From Terriglobia bacterium (GTDB taxonomy: Bacteria; Acidobacteriota; Terriglobia; Terriglobales; Acidobacteriaceae), in NCBI GenBank assembly GCA_020073215.1, contig JAIQFO010000052.1, positions 1 to 32,654 of the forward strand: a stretch of DNA of 32,654 bases, given 5' to 3'. The notes under the pieces are model-generated. The model did not search any database, was not told the origin of the DNA, and was given only the letters and a program-made list of their open reading frames with translations. A program made the position numbers and the translations under genes. Positions 24,990 to 32,622 of the stretch are shown piece after piece. Position 1 is the stretch's first letter. The number at the start of each line of letters is the position of its first letter.

Positions 24990-26192
24990 ATGAGCTTTTT
25001 AGGGGCGGCGTGTGCCGCACGGGCATGTCAAAGCCGTCTTTCCCGGATTCTTGTGACCGTGATGCTGGTCATTGTCGTGGTTTTGGCTGGACTTTCCCTT
25101 TCCTGCGGCAAAAGCAGTTACACCGCTACGGCGGCAAGCCAAAATGCCTACGTAACCCTGCCGGCGTCGGGCTCCGTACTTCAGTTGCACATCAACGGCG
25201 CCACCGGCACCATCACCATGGGAGCGCAAACACCGGTCACGGAAAATACTTCGCCCACCGGTCTGGCTTTGCTCCCCTCCAAGAAGTTTCTGTACGCAAT
25301 CAATTCCCGTGCCAACACGATCTCGATTTTCAACGTCGCCAGTGACGGCACTCTGACGCTAAGTGGTGCTCCCGTTCCGGCCGGCGGGTCGAGCCCCAAC
25401 GCCGCGGTCATCGACCCTACCGGCAGTTACTTGTTAGTGACCAACAATCTAACGGACGACGTCTCCGTTTTCTCCATCGATGCCGGCAGCGGAGCTTTGA
25501 CACCAGTCGCCGGATCGCCCTTCCCCGCCCATACGAATCCCACCGAGATTCTGATCACGCCTTCCGGCAAGTTCGTTTACGTCACCAATCCGAACATCGG
25601 GGCGATCACTGCTTTCGCGTTCTCGAGCTCGGACGGCACGCTCACACCGCTACCCGGCTCGCCGTTCTCTTCGTTAGCGGGAGGGGGAGGGGGTGCCTTC
25701 GGGCTGGCGGTGGATGGCAGTGAACGATTCCTGTATGTGACGAATCCTTCAGCCAGCAACCCTCCCCCGAATGTGTCCACCGTCGGCAACATTTCCGGTT
25801 TCAACATCGACCCCAACACCGGGGCACTGACCCCGATCCTGGGCTCGCCGTTTACCGCCACGAATGGCATCGGCCCCAGCGCGATCACCGTCGACCCCGC
25901 TGGCAAGTTTGTGTACGCGACGACCACTGGGTCGAGCTCCTCCATCTGGTGCTTTGCGATTACTCCTACAACCGGGCAACTGGTGGCGGTAACCAACTCA
26001 CCGTTCAGCTTGGCCGCCGGCGGGTTGTTCGCCCTCATCGATCCCAAAGGGAACTTCCTCTATATCGGAACGCAGGTGGGAAACGGTATTTCGGGCTATA
26101 CCTACAGTGCATCGACCGGCGCTCCCACGGTGATCGTAGGCTCGCCTTTTTCCACAGGGAAGGCACCCGGCAAGATGGTGCTTTCCCAGTAG
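24990..26192 (+). CDS. YncE/lactonase-like beta-propeller protein, exported
   Basis: A 400-residue exported protein of the 6-phosphogluconolactonase-like/YncE beta-propeller superfamily. A long hydrophobic segment (ILVTVMLVIVVVLAGLSLS) ends at Cys39. The lipobox is non-canonical (Ser at -3), so lipidation is possible but unproven. Seven or so blades are visible through recurring GKFVYVTNPN, GSYLLVTNN and GNFLYIGTQ strands with GALTPVAGSPF-type turns. The catalytic residues of true 6-phosphogluconolactonases are not evident, and similar proteins are abundant in Acidobacteriota without known function. ATG 24990 is the first good start before the signal segment. A strong hairpin terminator follows about 140 bases downstream. 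Confidence 0.88.
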   Translation: MSFLGAACAARACQSRLSRILVTVMLVIVVVLAGLSLSCGKSSYTATAASQNAYVTLPASGSVLQLHINGATGTITMGAQTPVTENTSPTGLALLPSKKFLYAINSRANTISIFNVASDGTLTLSGAPVPAGGSSPNAAVIDPTGSYLLVTNNLTDDVSVFSIDAGSGALTPVAGSPFPAHTNPTEILITPSGKFVYVTNPNIGAITAFAFSSSDGTLTPLPGSPFSSLAGGGGGAFGLAVDGSERFLYVTNPSASNPPPNVSTVGNISGFNIDPNTGALTPILGSPFTATNGIGPSAITVDPAGKFVYATTTGSSSSIWCFAITPTTGQLVAVTNSPFSLAAGGLFALIDPKGNFLYIGTQVGNGISGYTYSASTGAPTVIVGSPFSTGKAPGKMVLSQ

Positions 26193-26329
26193 AAGCCCGC
26201 TTCCAGCTTTGTAATGTGTGGGGTACAGGCTGGCACTTTGGTGGGATGGAATTGGCACCAGTGTGCCATTTTCAGATTTTCCGATTCGTCTTACATTTCC
26301 GATTGAGCAGTTCTGGGGGAGGGCTGCCC

Positions 26330-26372
26330 GGGCGTCCTGGATTCGTAAGAATCCGGACGCCCGTTTAATTTT
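26330..26372 (+). terminator. Rho-independent terminator between convergent genes
   Basis: GGGCGTCC-T-GGATTC (26330-26344) pairs with GAATCCGGACGCCC (26349-26362): 14 base pairs with one bulged T and a GTAA loop, followed by GTTTAATTTT. It fits a terminator for the propeller gene. The A-rich side facing the minus strand may let it also stop the PEBP transcript. Confidence 0.82.
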
Positions 26373-26381
26373 CCGGAGGAA

Positions 26382-26996
26382 TTACCGCTTATACCGCCCC
26401 ATCCACTCGGCTCGCGCCAGAATGTGTCCTTCCATCGCGTGCTCCACGTCGCTCTTGCCGGCGCCCGGGGCCAGCGTCAGTTCGGTGCCTAAAGCATACA
26501 GTTTGAAAAAATAGCGGTGAGCTTTGCCCGGCGGCGGGCACGGACCGTTGTAACCGGTTTTGCGGAAATCGTTGCGGCCCTGGCGCGAGCCGTCGGCCAG
26601 TTGTTCTTTTTTCTCCATGCCGCCCTTCAGCGCATGGGTTGTGCTCGGGATGTTGTACATCACCCAATGCACCCAGGTCCCCGCCGGAGCGTCGGGATCA
26701 TCCGCGATCAAAGCGAATGTCTTCGTGCCTGCGGGAGCGCCGCTCCATTCGAGTGCCGGAGAACGGTCCTCGCCCTCGCAGGTGAAGGCTCGAGGGACGT
26801 TGGCGCCATCGGCGAAATCCGGACTGCGCAGCGCGAAGGTCATGGCGGGCGCTCCTTTCGAACTACCCTGAGGCAGGGGCAGGGAAGACGACAACGACAG
26901 CACCGGCAGAACTGTCAGGCCCATCAGCAGCGCGCTCACGGCACAGCAAGAACGCCGCGCTGAAATGCGATGGGGCAATGACGATAAGAAAAGCAT
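26382..26996 (-). CDS. YbhB/YbcL-family PEBP-like protein, exported
   Basis: Phosphatidylethanolamine-binding-like protein of the bacterial YbhB/YbcL (Raf kinase inhibitor-like) family, 204 aa. A signal segment (CCAVSALLMGLTVLPVLSLSS) precedes the conserved core: FTCEGEDRSPALEWSGAPAGTKTFALIADDPDAPAGTWVHW, the family ligand-pocket region, then GYNGPCPPPGKAHRYFFKLYAL. The function of bacterial members is not settled. The gene starts 10 bases after the TonB gene stop, so the two are cotranscribed. Confidence 0.92.
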   Translation of the reverse strand: MLFLSSLPHRISARRSCCAVSALLMGLTVLPVLSLSSSLPLPQGSSKGAPAMTFALRSPDFADGANVPRAFTCEGEDRSPALEWSGAPAGTKTFALIADDPDAPAGTWVHWVMYNIPSTTHALKGGMEKKEQLADGSRQGRNDFRKTGYNGPCPPPGKAHRYFFKLYALGTELTLAPGAGKSDVEHAMEGHILARAEWMGRYKR

Positions 26997-27006
26997 GGGG
27001 TCCTGC

Positions 27007-27924
27007 TCAGTTCGTGGAAATTGTGAAATTCACGGTGATTTTGGCCTGGGTTTCCACCGGCCGCCCATTCTGGAGGTAGGGCTTGAAATGCCACTGCTTC
27101 ACGGCCTCGCGGGCCGCGGCAGCTAAAATGCCGGGGCCACTCAGAATCTGCAGTTCCTGGATGGTGCCGTCTCGCGAGATGAGCGCCTGCAAACTAACGG
27201 CGCCCTGCACCTTCATCTGCCGCGCTAGCAAGGGATAATCCGGTGGCACCGAAACGCTCACACTCTGCGCCGTTTGCGGCGAGAGCTGCACCCGATCCCC
27301 GGCATTGACCGCGCGATCATTGACTGTGCGGCCACTGACTGTCCTGCCGCTGACTGTGCCCTTATCGACCGGCGCATTGGCGGCCGCGGGAGCGCTCGAC
27401 GCGGAAGACGTCTGCCCCGAGTTCACATCCACATCAATCGCATTGCTTTTTCCGGGCACGCTGATGTGGCGGTTTCCGGCTACCACTTCCACCTGTAGAG
27501 GAGGGAGCGCAGCGCGCTCGGTGGCCGCCAAGAAGGGAACTGCGGTCGACGCGGGTGCCGGAGATTTGGCTGGTTTACGTTCGCGCGCGTGAGCCGCCGG
27601 CGCGGTCGTAGTTACCGCGGCCACACTCTTACCCTTGCCATGGCTTCGAATGGCAGCTTCCTGACCTTCGCTGCCCGGCGGAAACCAGAAATCCCAATCC
27701 TTCAGAACCGCGCCCGCCAGCGCCACCAGTAGAATCCCCAGCGCGATGAGCATTCGCTTCCGCTGCACCTCGGTGTCCTCGGACGCGGGTGGCAAGGGAA
27801 GCGGCTCCAGAGAGTTCTCGGACTGGACTTCATGTGGAAACATACGCACGGGAGCGTCCTCGATATCATGATCCTGCGTCAAGGAGCGCTGAGTCAGTAT
27901 GCCTCTAAACCCGCCCCATGCCAA
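27007..27924 (-). CDS. TonB family energy transducer
   Basis: TonB-like protein, 305 aa, that would transmit proton-motive force to outer-membrane receptors or another envelope partner. A short cytoplasmic part leads to one membrane segment (MLIALGILLVALAGAVL), a long Pro/Ala/Ser-rich periplasmic linker, and a C-terminal TonB domain (PPDYPLLARQMKVQGAVSL then AAREAVKQWHFKPYLQNGRPVE and KITVNFTI). In the linker, four consecutive five-residue units (VSGRT, VSGRT, VNDRA, VNAGD) reflect imperfect 15-base tandem repeats at about 27306-27360. Two starts are possible: ATG 27924 or ATG 27843, which would remove 27 N-terminal residues. No exbB or exbD is in the window. It heads a two-gene unit with the PEBP gene. 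Confidence 0.9.
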   Translation of the reverse strand: MAWGGFRGILTQRSLTQDHDIEDAPVRMFPHEVQSENSLEPLPLPPASEDTEVQRKRMLIALGILLVALAGAVLKDWDFWFPPGSEGQEAAIRSHGKGKSVAAVTTTAPAAHARERKPAKSPAPASTAVPFLAATERAALPPLQVEVVAGNRHISVPGKSNAIDVDVNSGQTSSASSAPAAANAPVDKGTVSGRTVSGRTVNDRAVNAGDRVQLSPQTAQSVSVSVPPDYPLLARQMKVQGAVSLQALISRDGTIQELQILSGPGILAAAAREAVKQWHFKPYLQNGRPVETQAKITVNFTISTN

Positions 27925-27962
27925 GCGATTCCCGCTCTGGTCCTAGGTTCTGCTATCGCCCT

Positions 27963-28079
27963 GTGGAGACGGGGTTTGCTTCGTCTTCGTTTGGCTGTCT
28001 TGGGCTTTACTCTGTACTTCCGTTGCCCGTCAGGGGACTGGCGGTGCGCAGCGGGAGACGCGGCAAGCCGCGTCTCTAC
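27963..28079. repeat. Inverted repeat, GTAGAGACG family (copy 2)
   Basis: GTGGAGACGGGGTTTGC (27963-27979) and GCAAGCCGCGTCTCTAC (28063-28079) are reverse complements at 14 of 17 positions. From about 28020 the interior matches the copy at 19276-19335. It lies between the tonB and pfkA genes, 18 bases from the pfkA stop. Confidence 0.85.
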
Positions 28080-28097
28080 CGTAAAGCCCGGGCCGGT

Positions 28098-29156
28098 TTA
28101 GGGAACTTTCGCGTCGAGCTTGTCGAGAATGCCGGTCGCGGCGTCAAGAATTTCCTTGTCGCATTTACGATTGGAAGCGATGGCTTCCGCCAGCGGAATG
28201 GAAATGATCTTGTTTCCTCTCAGCGCCGCCATCAGCCCGAATTCGCCGCGGTGCACCATGTCGATGGCCCCCAGTCCGTAGCGCGTGGCCAGCACTCGGT
28301 CGAAAGCGCTGGGCGATCCGCCCCGCTGGATGTGTCCGAGGACAACCGACCGCGACTCGAAGCCAGTCCGTTTTTCGATCTCTTTCGCCACTGTTTGGCC
28401 GATTCCGCCCAAGTGAAGATGCCCGAACTCATCGCGGCTGTCGGCACCTCCATTCTGCGTTTCGACGTCATGCCCCATGAACCTCGCTCCTTCCGCCGCC
28501 ACCACAATGCTGAAATATCTTCCGCGCGCGTGGCGCTGGCGAATCAGTTCGGCCACCTCCTCGATGTCGAAAGGAATCTCGGGAACCAGGATCACGTCGG
28601 CACCGCCTGCAATCCCGCTGTAAGCCGCAATCCAGCCCGAATCGCGTCCCATCACTTCCACCACGATCACCCGATTGTGGGCCTCCGCCGTCGTGTGCAC
28701 GCGGTCAATAGCGCCGCTGGCCACATTCACCGCTGTGTCGAAGCCGAAGGTGAAGTCGGTGCCGGACAGATCATTGTCGATGGTCTTCGGAACGCCCACC
28801 ACTTTGACTCCGGAGTCGAAAAGCTTCTTCGCCACCGAGAGCGTGTCGTCACCGCCGATCGCGATCAGCGCGTCGCAACCATGTTTCTTGAGGTTGTCGA
28901 TGCATAGCTGCAGGCCGCCTTCATGCTTGGCCGGATTGGTACGCGAAGTGCGAAGGATTGTGCCACCGCGCGGCAGGATGCCACCCACCGTCGAGAGGCT
29001 GAGTTCCATGGTCTTGTCTTCCAGCAACCCGCGCCACCCCTCCATGAATCCCACGAACTCGTCGTCGTAGTGGAAGCTCCCCTTGCGCACCACAGCTCGA
29101 ATGACTGCGTTCAGCCCCGGACAATCGCCCCCGCCCGTCAGCATTCCAATTTTCAT
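28098..29156 (-). CDS. pfkA: 6-phosphofructokinase, predicted pyrophosphate-dependent
   Basis: Glycolytic enzyme interconverting fructose 6-phosphate and fructose 1,6-bisphosphate, 352 aa, cytoplasmic. Family motifs are GGGDCPGLNAVIR at the N-terminus, GTDFTFGFDTAV, VEVMGRDSGWIA and GHIQRGGSPSAFDR. The donor-site residues are Asp104 (GGDDT, 101-105) and Lys124 (PKTIDND). In ATP-dependent PfkA of E. coli these are Gly104 and Gly124; the Asp104/Lys124 pair is the established mark of PPi-dependent enzymes such as that of Amycolatopsis. A PPi-dependent, reversible enzyme is therefore predicted. The gene is divergent from ruvC across a 180-base gap and preceded by GGAGCAGGCG. The fold is certain; donor choice is a residue-based inference. 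Confidence 0.94.
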   Translation of the reverse strand: MKIGMLTGGGDCPGLNAVIRAVVRKGSFHYDDEFVGFMEGWRGLLEDKTMELSLSTVGGILPRGGTILRTSRTNPAKHEGGLQLCIDNLKKHGCDALIAIGGDDTLSVAKKLFDSGVKVVGVPKTIDNDLSGTDFTFGFDTAVNVASGAIDRVHTTAEAHNRVIVVEVMGRDSGWIAAYSGIAGGADVILVPEIPFDIEEVAELIRQRHARGRYFSIVVAAEGARFMGHDVETQNGGADSRDEFGHLHLGGIGQTVAKEIEKRTGFESRSVVLGHIQRGGSPSAFDRVLATRYGLGAIDMVHRGEFGLMAALRGNKIISIPLAEAIASNRKCDKEILDAATGILDKLDAKVP

Positions 29157-29336
29157 CGCCTGCTCCTTATGTATGATTTCTTGGTACCCGTATGAGTCAA
29201 CGCCCTGAGCGGATGGAATCCGCTCGTATTACACATTTCAGTAAACCCGAATCATATTAGGTTATCACGCTGCTTTGGCTCGCCCGCCGCGCCGCGGCCC
29301 CCTCGCCGCTGTCCACTGCCCTGCTACACTTTCCCC

Positions 29337-29837
29337 ATGCGCGTCCTCGGCATCGACTGCGGCACGGAATACACGGGATACGGCGTGGTCGATTTGCTCG
29401 CGGACGATCGTCTGGCGTGCGTGGTCTGTGGCGCCATCAAAGTTTCCCCGCGCGATCCTATGCCCATGCGACTGTCGCGCATTTCGCTTGGCCTGCAGGA
29501 ACTCATCGCCCAGCACCGTCCCGACCGCGTCGCCATCGAAGACGTTTTCTACGCGGCCAACGTGAAGTCTGCCCTGAAACTCGGCCAGGTCCGAGGAGTC
29601 GCTATGCTGGCCGCCGCTTCCGCCGGACTCGAAGTCGCCGAATACTCGCCACTCTCCATCAAGTCCGCGGTGGTCGGATACGGCCGTGCCGAAAAACATC
29701 AGGTCCAGCAAATGGTGAGGCGCCTTCTGAATCTCGATCAAATCCCCGAACCCGCCGACGCCGCCGATGCATTGGCGATCGCGATCTGCCATCTGCACAC
29801 CGCCGCCACGAAAGAACGCCAGGCGCACTGCACGTAG
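29337..29837 (+). CDS. ruvC: Crossover junction endodeoxyribonuclease RuvC
   Basis: Holliday-junction resolvase, 166 aa, acting with RuvAB in recombination and repair. The four acidic catalytic residues are visible: Asp7 in LGIDCGTEYTGYG, Glu68 in VAIEDVFYAANVKSALKLGQVRG, and Asp141 and Asp144 in ADAADALAIAICH. SIKSAVVGYGRAEKHQVQQMV is the conserved DNA-binding stretch. The stop codon TAG (29835-29837) lies inside a GGACAGCCG-family repeat, which therefore defines the C-terminus (ERQAHCT). ruvA and ruvB are not adjacent. It is divergent from pfkA. Confidence 0.96.
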   Translation: MRVLGIDCGTEYTGYGVVDLLADDRLACVVCGAIKVSPRDPMPMRLSRISLGLQELIAQHRPDRVAIEDVFYAANVKSALKLGQVRGVAMLAAASAGLEVAEYSPLSIKSAVVGYGRAEKHQVQQMVRRLLNLDQIPEPADAADALAIAICHLHTAATKERQAHCT

Positions 29838-29886
29838 GGACAGCCGCCCTCGGCTGTCCACCCGAGCGCAGCTCGGCGGCTCTGCG
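29834..29886. repeat. Palindromic repeat, GGACAGCCG family (copy 2)
   Basis: GGACAGCCG (29838-29846) and CGGCTGTCC (29851-29859) form a perfect 9-base stem with a CCCT loop, followed by GCGCAGCTCGGCGG. It matches 13041-13094 over most of its length and overlaps the ruvC stop codon. Confidence 0.82.
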
Positions 29887-29915
29887 CTAAGATCCACCAT
29901 GGACCACGGGACCGG

Positions 29916-30299
29916 ATGATCAAAATTCCCCAGCAGGGCAGTCCTGCACTGTTGGTTTCCATGGCACACAACACATCCGATCTACTGCGTGCCGCGACCT
30001 TGAAGAACGTCGGCCAGATGTCCTTGTCGGCCTGCCGCCTAGGGTGGGTGGTAGTATTTCCCTCCGGGAACAACGAGGTCCATTTGGGTACGCTGATGAG
30101 TATTTCCGCGGGGATCGAGCCCGGCGCGACGTGGAATGCTCCTGCACAATTGGTGAGCCCTGAGTATGCAAAACAGGGGGCCACGGCAATTGCCTTCTTC
30201 GTCGCTGAAGCTTATCCGTCGGTTGGGAAGCCGTGGAAGGCGGACTTAGCCCAAATGCGGCAACAAGCCGGGAGTATAGCACTTCAAGCCAAGAGCTAG
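29916..30299 (+). CDS. Hypothetical protein, 127 aa
   Basis: Not recognised. The predicted product has no signal peptide or membrane segment. The middle is beta-rich (CRLGWVVVFPSGNNEVHLGTL), followed by a helical end (YAKQGATAIAFFVAEAY and WKADLAQMRQQAGSIA). The composition looks like a real soluble protein, unlike the Arg/Ser-rich opposite frame. It begins 78 bases after the ruvC stop, just past the repeat, and has no strong ribosome-binding site, so the start may differ. Confidence 0.55.
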   Translation: MIKIPQQGSPALLVSMAHNTSDLLRAATLKNVGQMSLSACRLGWVVVFPSGNNEVHLGTLMSISAGIEPGATWNAPAQLVSPEYAKQGATAIAFFVAEAYPSVGKPWKADLAQMRQQAGSIALQAKS

Positions 30300-30350
30300 A
30301 AGCCGCCCCCTTGACACTCTCCCCGCCATCCCCAATCATTACATCGGCCC

Positions 30351-31022
30351 ATGCCTCGTCTATTTCAGATTCTCTGCCTTCTAATTTTCTCTTCTGTCGT
30401 TTCTTCACTCCTCGCCGGTTCGCAAACCACGCCGGCCCCAGCTGTGGTTACCTTCACCCTCGATTTCCCCGCCTCCCAGCCGGAGCACTACTCGATTCGC
30501 GTGCAGTCCGATGGCTCGGCCCGCTACCAGTCCAGCGGCCGCCTGTCCGCCGATTCCGACGAGACGGACAGCTTCGATCTTGGTTTCACCGTAGCGGCGG
30601 AAACGCGGCAGAAAATTTTCGACCTGGCGGCCAAAGCCGGCTACTTTCAGAAGGACGTCGACTCCCATCACAAGGGCATGGCTTTTACCGGGAAGAAGAC
30701 GCTCACCTACCAGGACGCGCGCCGCAGCGGTGAGTCTACCTACAACTATTCTTCCAACCCCGCCGTGCAGGACCTGACCAGCCTGATGCAAAATCTCTCG
30801 GCCACGCTCGAATTCGGACATCGCCTGCAGTACGACCACCGCTACCAGAAGCTCGCGCTCGACGAAGAACTCAAGCGCATGGAGGAGATGGCACGCGGCA
30901 ATCAGCTGGCCGAGGTCACTGCCATTCAGCCTATCCTCGATGAGATCATCGCCGATCCGTTGGTGATCAACGTAACCCGTGCCCGCGCCCAACGGTTGCT
31001 GGAGAGGGCAGGCGTTCGATAA
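30351..31022 (+). CDS. Hypothetical secreted protein, 223 aa
   Basis: Not recognised at family level. An N-terminal signal peptide (LFQILCLLIFSSVVSSLLAGSQ) indicates export. The mature part starts with a beta-rich region (VVTFTLDFPASQPEHYSIRVQSDGSARYQSS), continues with a segment about peptide residues per turn of TLTYQDARRSGESTYNY, and ends in a charged helical region (KLALDEELKRMEEMARGNQLAEV). The last helix (VTRARAQRLLERAGVR) is basic. TTGACA occurs at 30311-30316, but no matching -10 is spaced correctly before ATG 30351. The gene is codirectional with the FecR gene 190 bases downstream. Confidence 0.75.
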   Translation: MPRLFQILCLLIFSSVVSSLLAGSQTTPAPAVVTFTLDFPASQPEHYSIRVQSDGSARYQSSGRLSADSDETDSFDLGFTVAAETRQKIFDLAAKAGYFQKDVDSHHKGMAFTGKKTLTYQDARRSGESTYNYSSNPAVQDLTSLMQNLSATLEFGHRLQYDHRYQKLALDEELKRMEEMARGNQLAEVTAIQPILDEIIADPLVINVTRARAQRLLERAGVR

Positions 31023-31211
31023 CAATCCGCCCTTGACTAACGCCCCGGACGCTCGCAAACTCAAGGCAGATCAAGACAGACAGAAAGATCCGCAGGCCCC
31101 AATTCGGGGACGAGTAAAGCTTGTGGTTGCCGGTGGGCAACTCATGAGTTCGGCAACGGATCTAACGTCTTGCAAAGCATTCGCTTACGGGTGCAATTCA
31201 GGGAGACGTAT

Positions 31212-32591
31212 ATGACCATCGCAAAGTTCGGAAAGACGCTGGCAATGTTGGCCGTGCTCGCAGCGGCGTTTCTGGTGGTCTCGGCGTCGGCCGAGTCGAA
31301 AGCGCGCATTGTGCGCCTGAGCGAAGTGCAAGGCACGGTGCAGATCGATCGCGCCACCGGTGACGGTTTTGATAAAGCGTTTATCAACCTGCCCGTGATC
31401 GAAGGCTGCAAGCTGAAGACCGGCAAAGATAGTCGCGCGGAAGTGGAATTCGAAGATGGCAGCGCCCTGCGGCTCGCTCCCGATAGCGAAGTTGACTTCA
31501 CTCGTCTCGCGCTAGGCGACGATGGCCAGAAGCTCAACACCATGCAGCTTGTCGCTGGCACGGTCTACGCGAATATTCGCCCGAAAAACGCCAAGTCCAA
31601 AGCTGGCGACCAGTTCGTATTGAATTTCGCCGGCGAATCCGTCACCGTGTCGGAGGCCGCGCATTTCCGCGTGGAACTCGCCGAGGCCAACGCGACCGTG
31701 GCTGTATTCAAAGGCAAATTGAACGCAACATCGCCCGCCGGACAAGTTGAGGTTGCCGAAAAGCACAGTGCAACCATTGCTCTGGCCAAGGACGACGTGG
31801 CGAATGACGATCCCGCCAGGAAAGCAAGCTTCGCGGTCGCCAAGAATTACGAAGCCGAGCCTTCCGATGCCTGGGATCGCCAACAGAGCGACTATCACGA
31901 TCGCTACGCTTCCGCTGGCGGCTCCAGCATTAACTCGCCGTACGGTTACGGCATGAGCGACCTGAATTACTACGGCAACTTCATGACCGTGCCCGGCTAT
32001 GGCAACGTCTGGCAGCCCTACTTCATCGACGCCGCTTGGAGCCCCTTCCAGGATGGCGGCTGGGCCTTCTATCCGGGCTTTGGCTACATGTGGGTGTCGG
32101 GCTATCCCTGGGGCTGGATGCCTTACAGTTACGGCAACTGGGCCTTCGCGCCCGGCTTTGGGTGGGTCTGGCAGCCGGGCTATTGGAATCCGTGGTACGG
32201 GATTCCGCAGGTAGTGAATCCGCCGGTCAGAACCAGAGTCCCGACGCCGCCCGTGCGCGGCCATCAGACCGTGATGGTCGGACTGGGCCTGGCAGCCAAT
32301 CCGGTTGTCGGAGCGCCGCGTCGCCTGACCATCAATCCCGGTTCCGCCGGCTTCGGAGTGCCGAGGGGGTCGGTGCGCAATCTCGATCGCCTCGCAAAAA
32401 CCGTGGATCGGACTTCTCGCCCCGTTGTAGCCAGGACCGTTCAGCCGGCCCCCACCGCTACCTCGACGGGCGATTTTGGCACGAGTCCTGGCTCAAGTTC
32501 AGGTTCGATGAGGGGAGGAACTTCTACCCGCACGGCTCCGGTGGGAACGCCGCACCGGTCACCCGCGCCGCCGCCAACGCGACCACACTGA
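31212..32591 (+). CDS. FecR-domain protein with aromatic-rich C-terminal region
   Basis: Exported protein of 459 aa. The signal peptide (LAMLAVLAAAFLVVSASA) is followed by a FecR-like domain at about residues 30-185, with VQGTVQIDRATG, LKTGKDSRAEVEFEDGSALRLAPDSEVDF and GTVYANIRP. Residues of about 225-330 are very rich in Tyr, Trp, Gly and Pro (YGNWAFAPGFGWVWQPGYWN and similar), a repeat type that resembles the domain listed as DUF6600. The last 110 residues are Pro/Thr/Ser-rich and probably disordered. The start ATG 31212 is chosen for its GGGAG (31201-31205) and signal peptide; an upstream start at 31170 would disrupt the signal. No sigma factor or TonB receptor gene is adjacent, so it is not a classical FecR anti-sigma regulator. 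Likely envelope structural role, not proven. Confidence 0.87.
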   Translation: MTIAKFGKTLAMLAVLAAAFLVVSASAESKARIVRLSEVQGTVQIDRATGDGFDKAFINLPVIEGCKLKTGKDSRAEVEFEDGSALRLAPDSEVDFTRLALGDDGQKLNTMQLVAGTVYANIRPKNAKSKAGDQFVLNFAGESVTVSEAAHFRVELAEANATVAVFKGKLNATSPAGQVEVAEKHSATIALAKDDVANDDPARKASFAVAKNYEAEPSDAWDRQQSDYHDRYASAGGSSINSPYGYGMSDLNYYGNFMTVPGYGNVWQPYFIDAAWSPFQDGGWAFYPGFGYMWVSGYPWGWMPYSYGNWAFAPGFGWVWQPGYWNPWYGIPQVVNPPVRTRVPTPPVRGHQTVMVGLGLAANPVVGAPRRLTINPGSAGFGVPRGSVRNLDRLAKTVDRTSRPVVARTVQPAPTATSTGDFGTSPGSSSGSMRGGTSTRTAPVGTPHRSPAPPPTRPH

Positions 32592-32607
32592 AACAAGAGT
32601 TGTTTCA
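32589..32607 (+). terminator. Small hairpin overlapping the FecR gene stop
   Basis: TGAAACAA (32589-32596, including the stop codon) and TTGTTTCA (32600-32607) form a perfect 8-base stem with a GAG loop. There is no clean T-run after it, so terminator activity is uncertain. Confidence 0.35.
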
Positions 32608-32622
32608 ATTGGCCGAGATTTT

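Noticed and set aside
29920..30408. 162-residue minus-strand frame opposite the small protein after ruvC
   Set aside because: Its composition is dominated by Arg, Ser and Pro, typical of a shadow; the plus-strand frame looks more protein-like.
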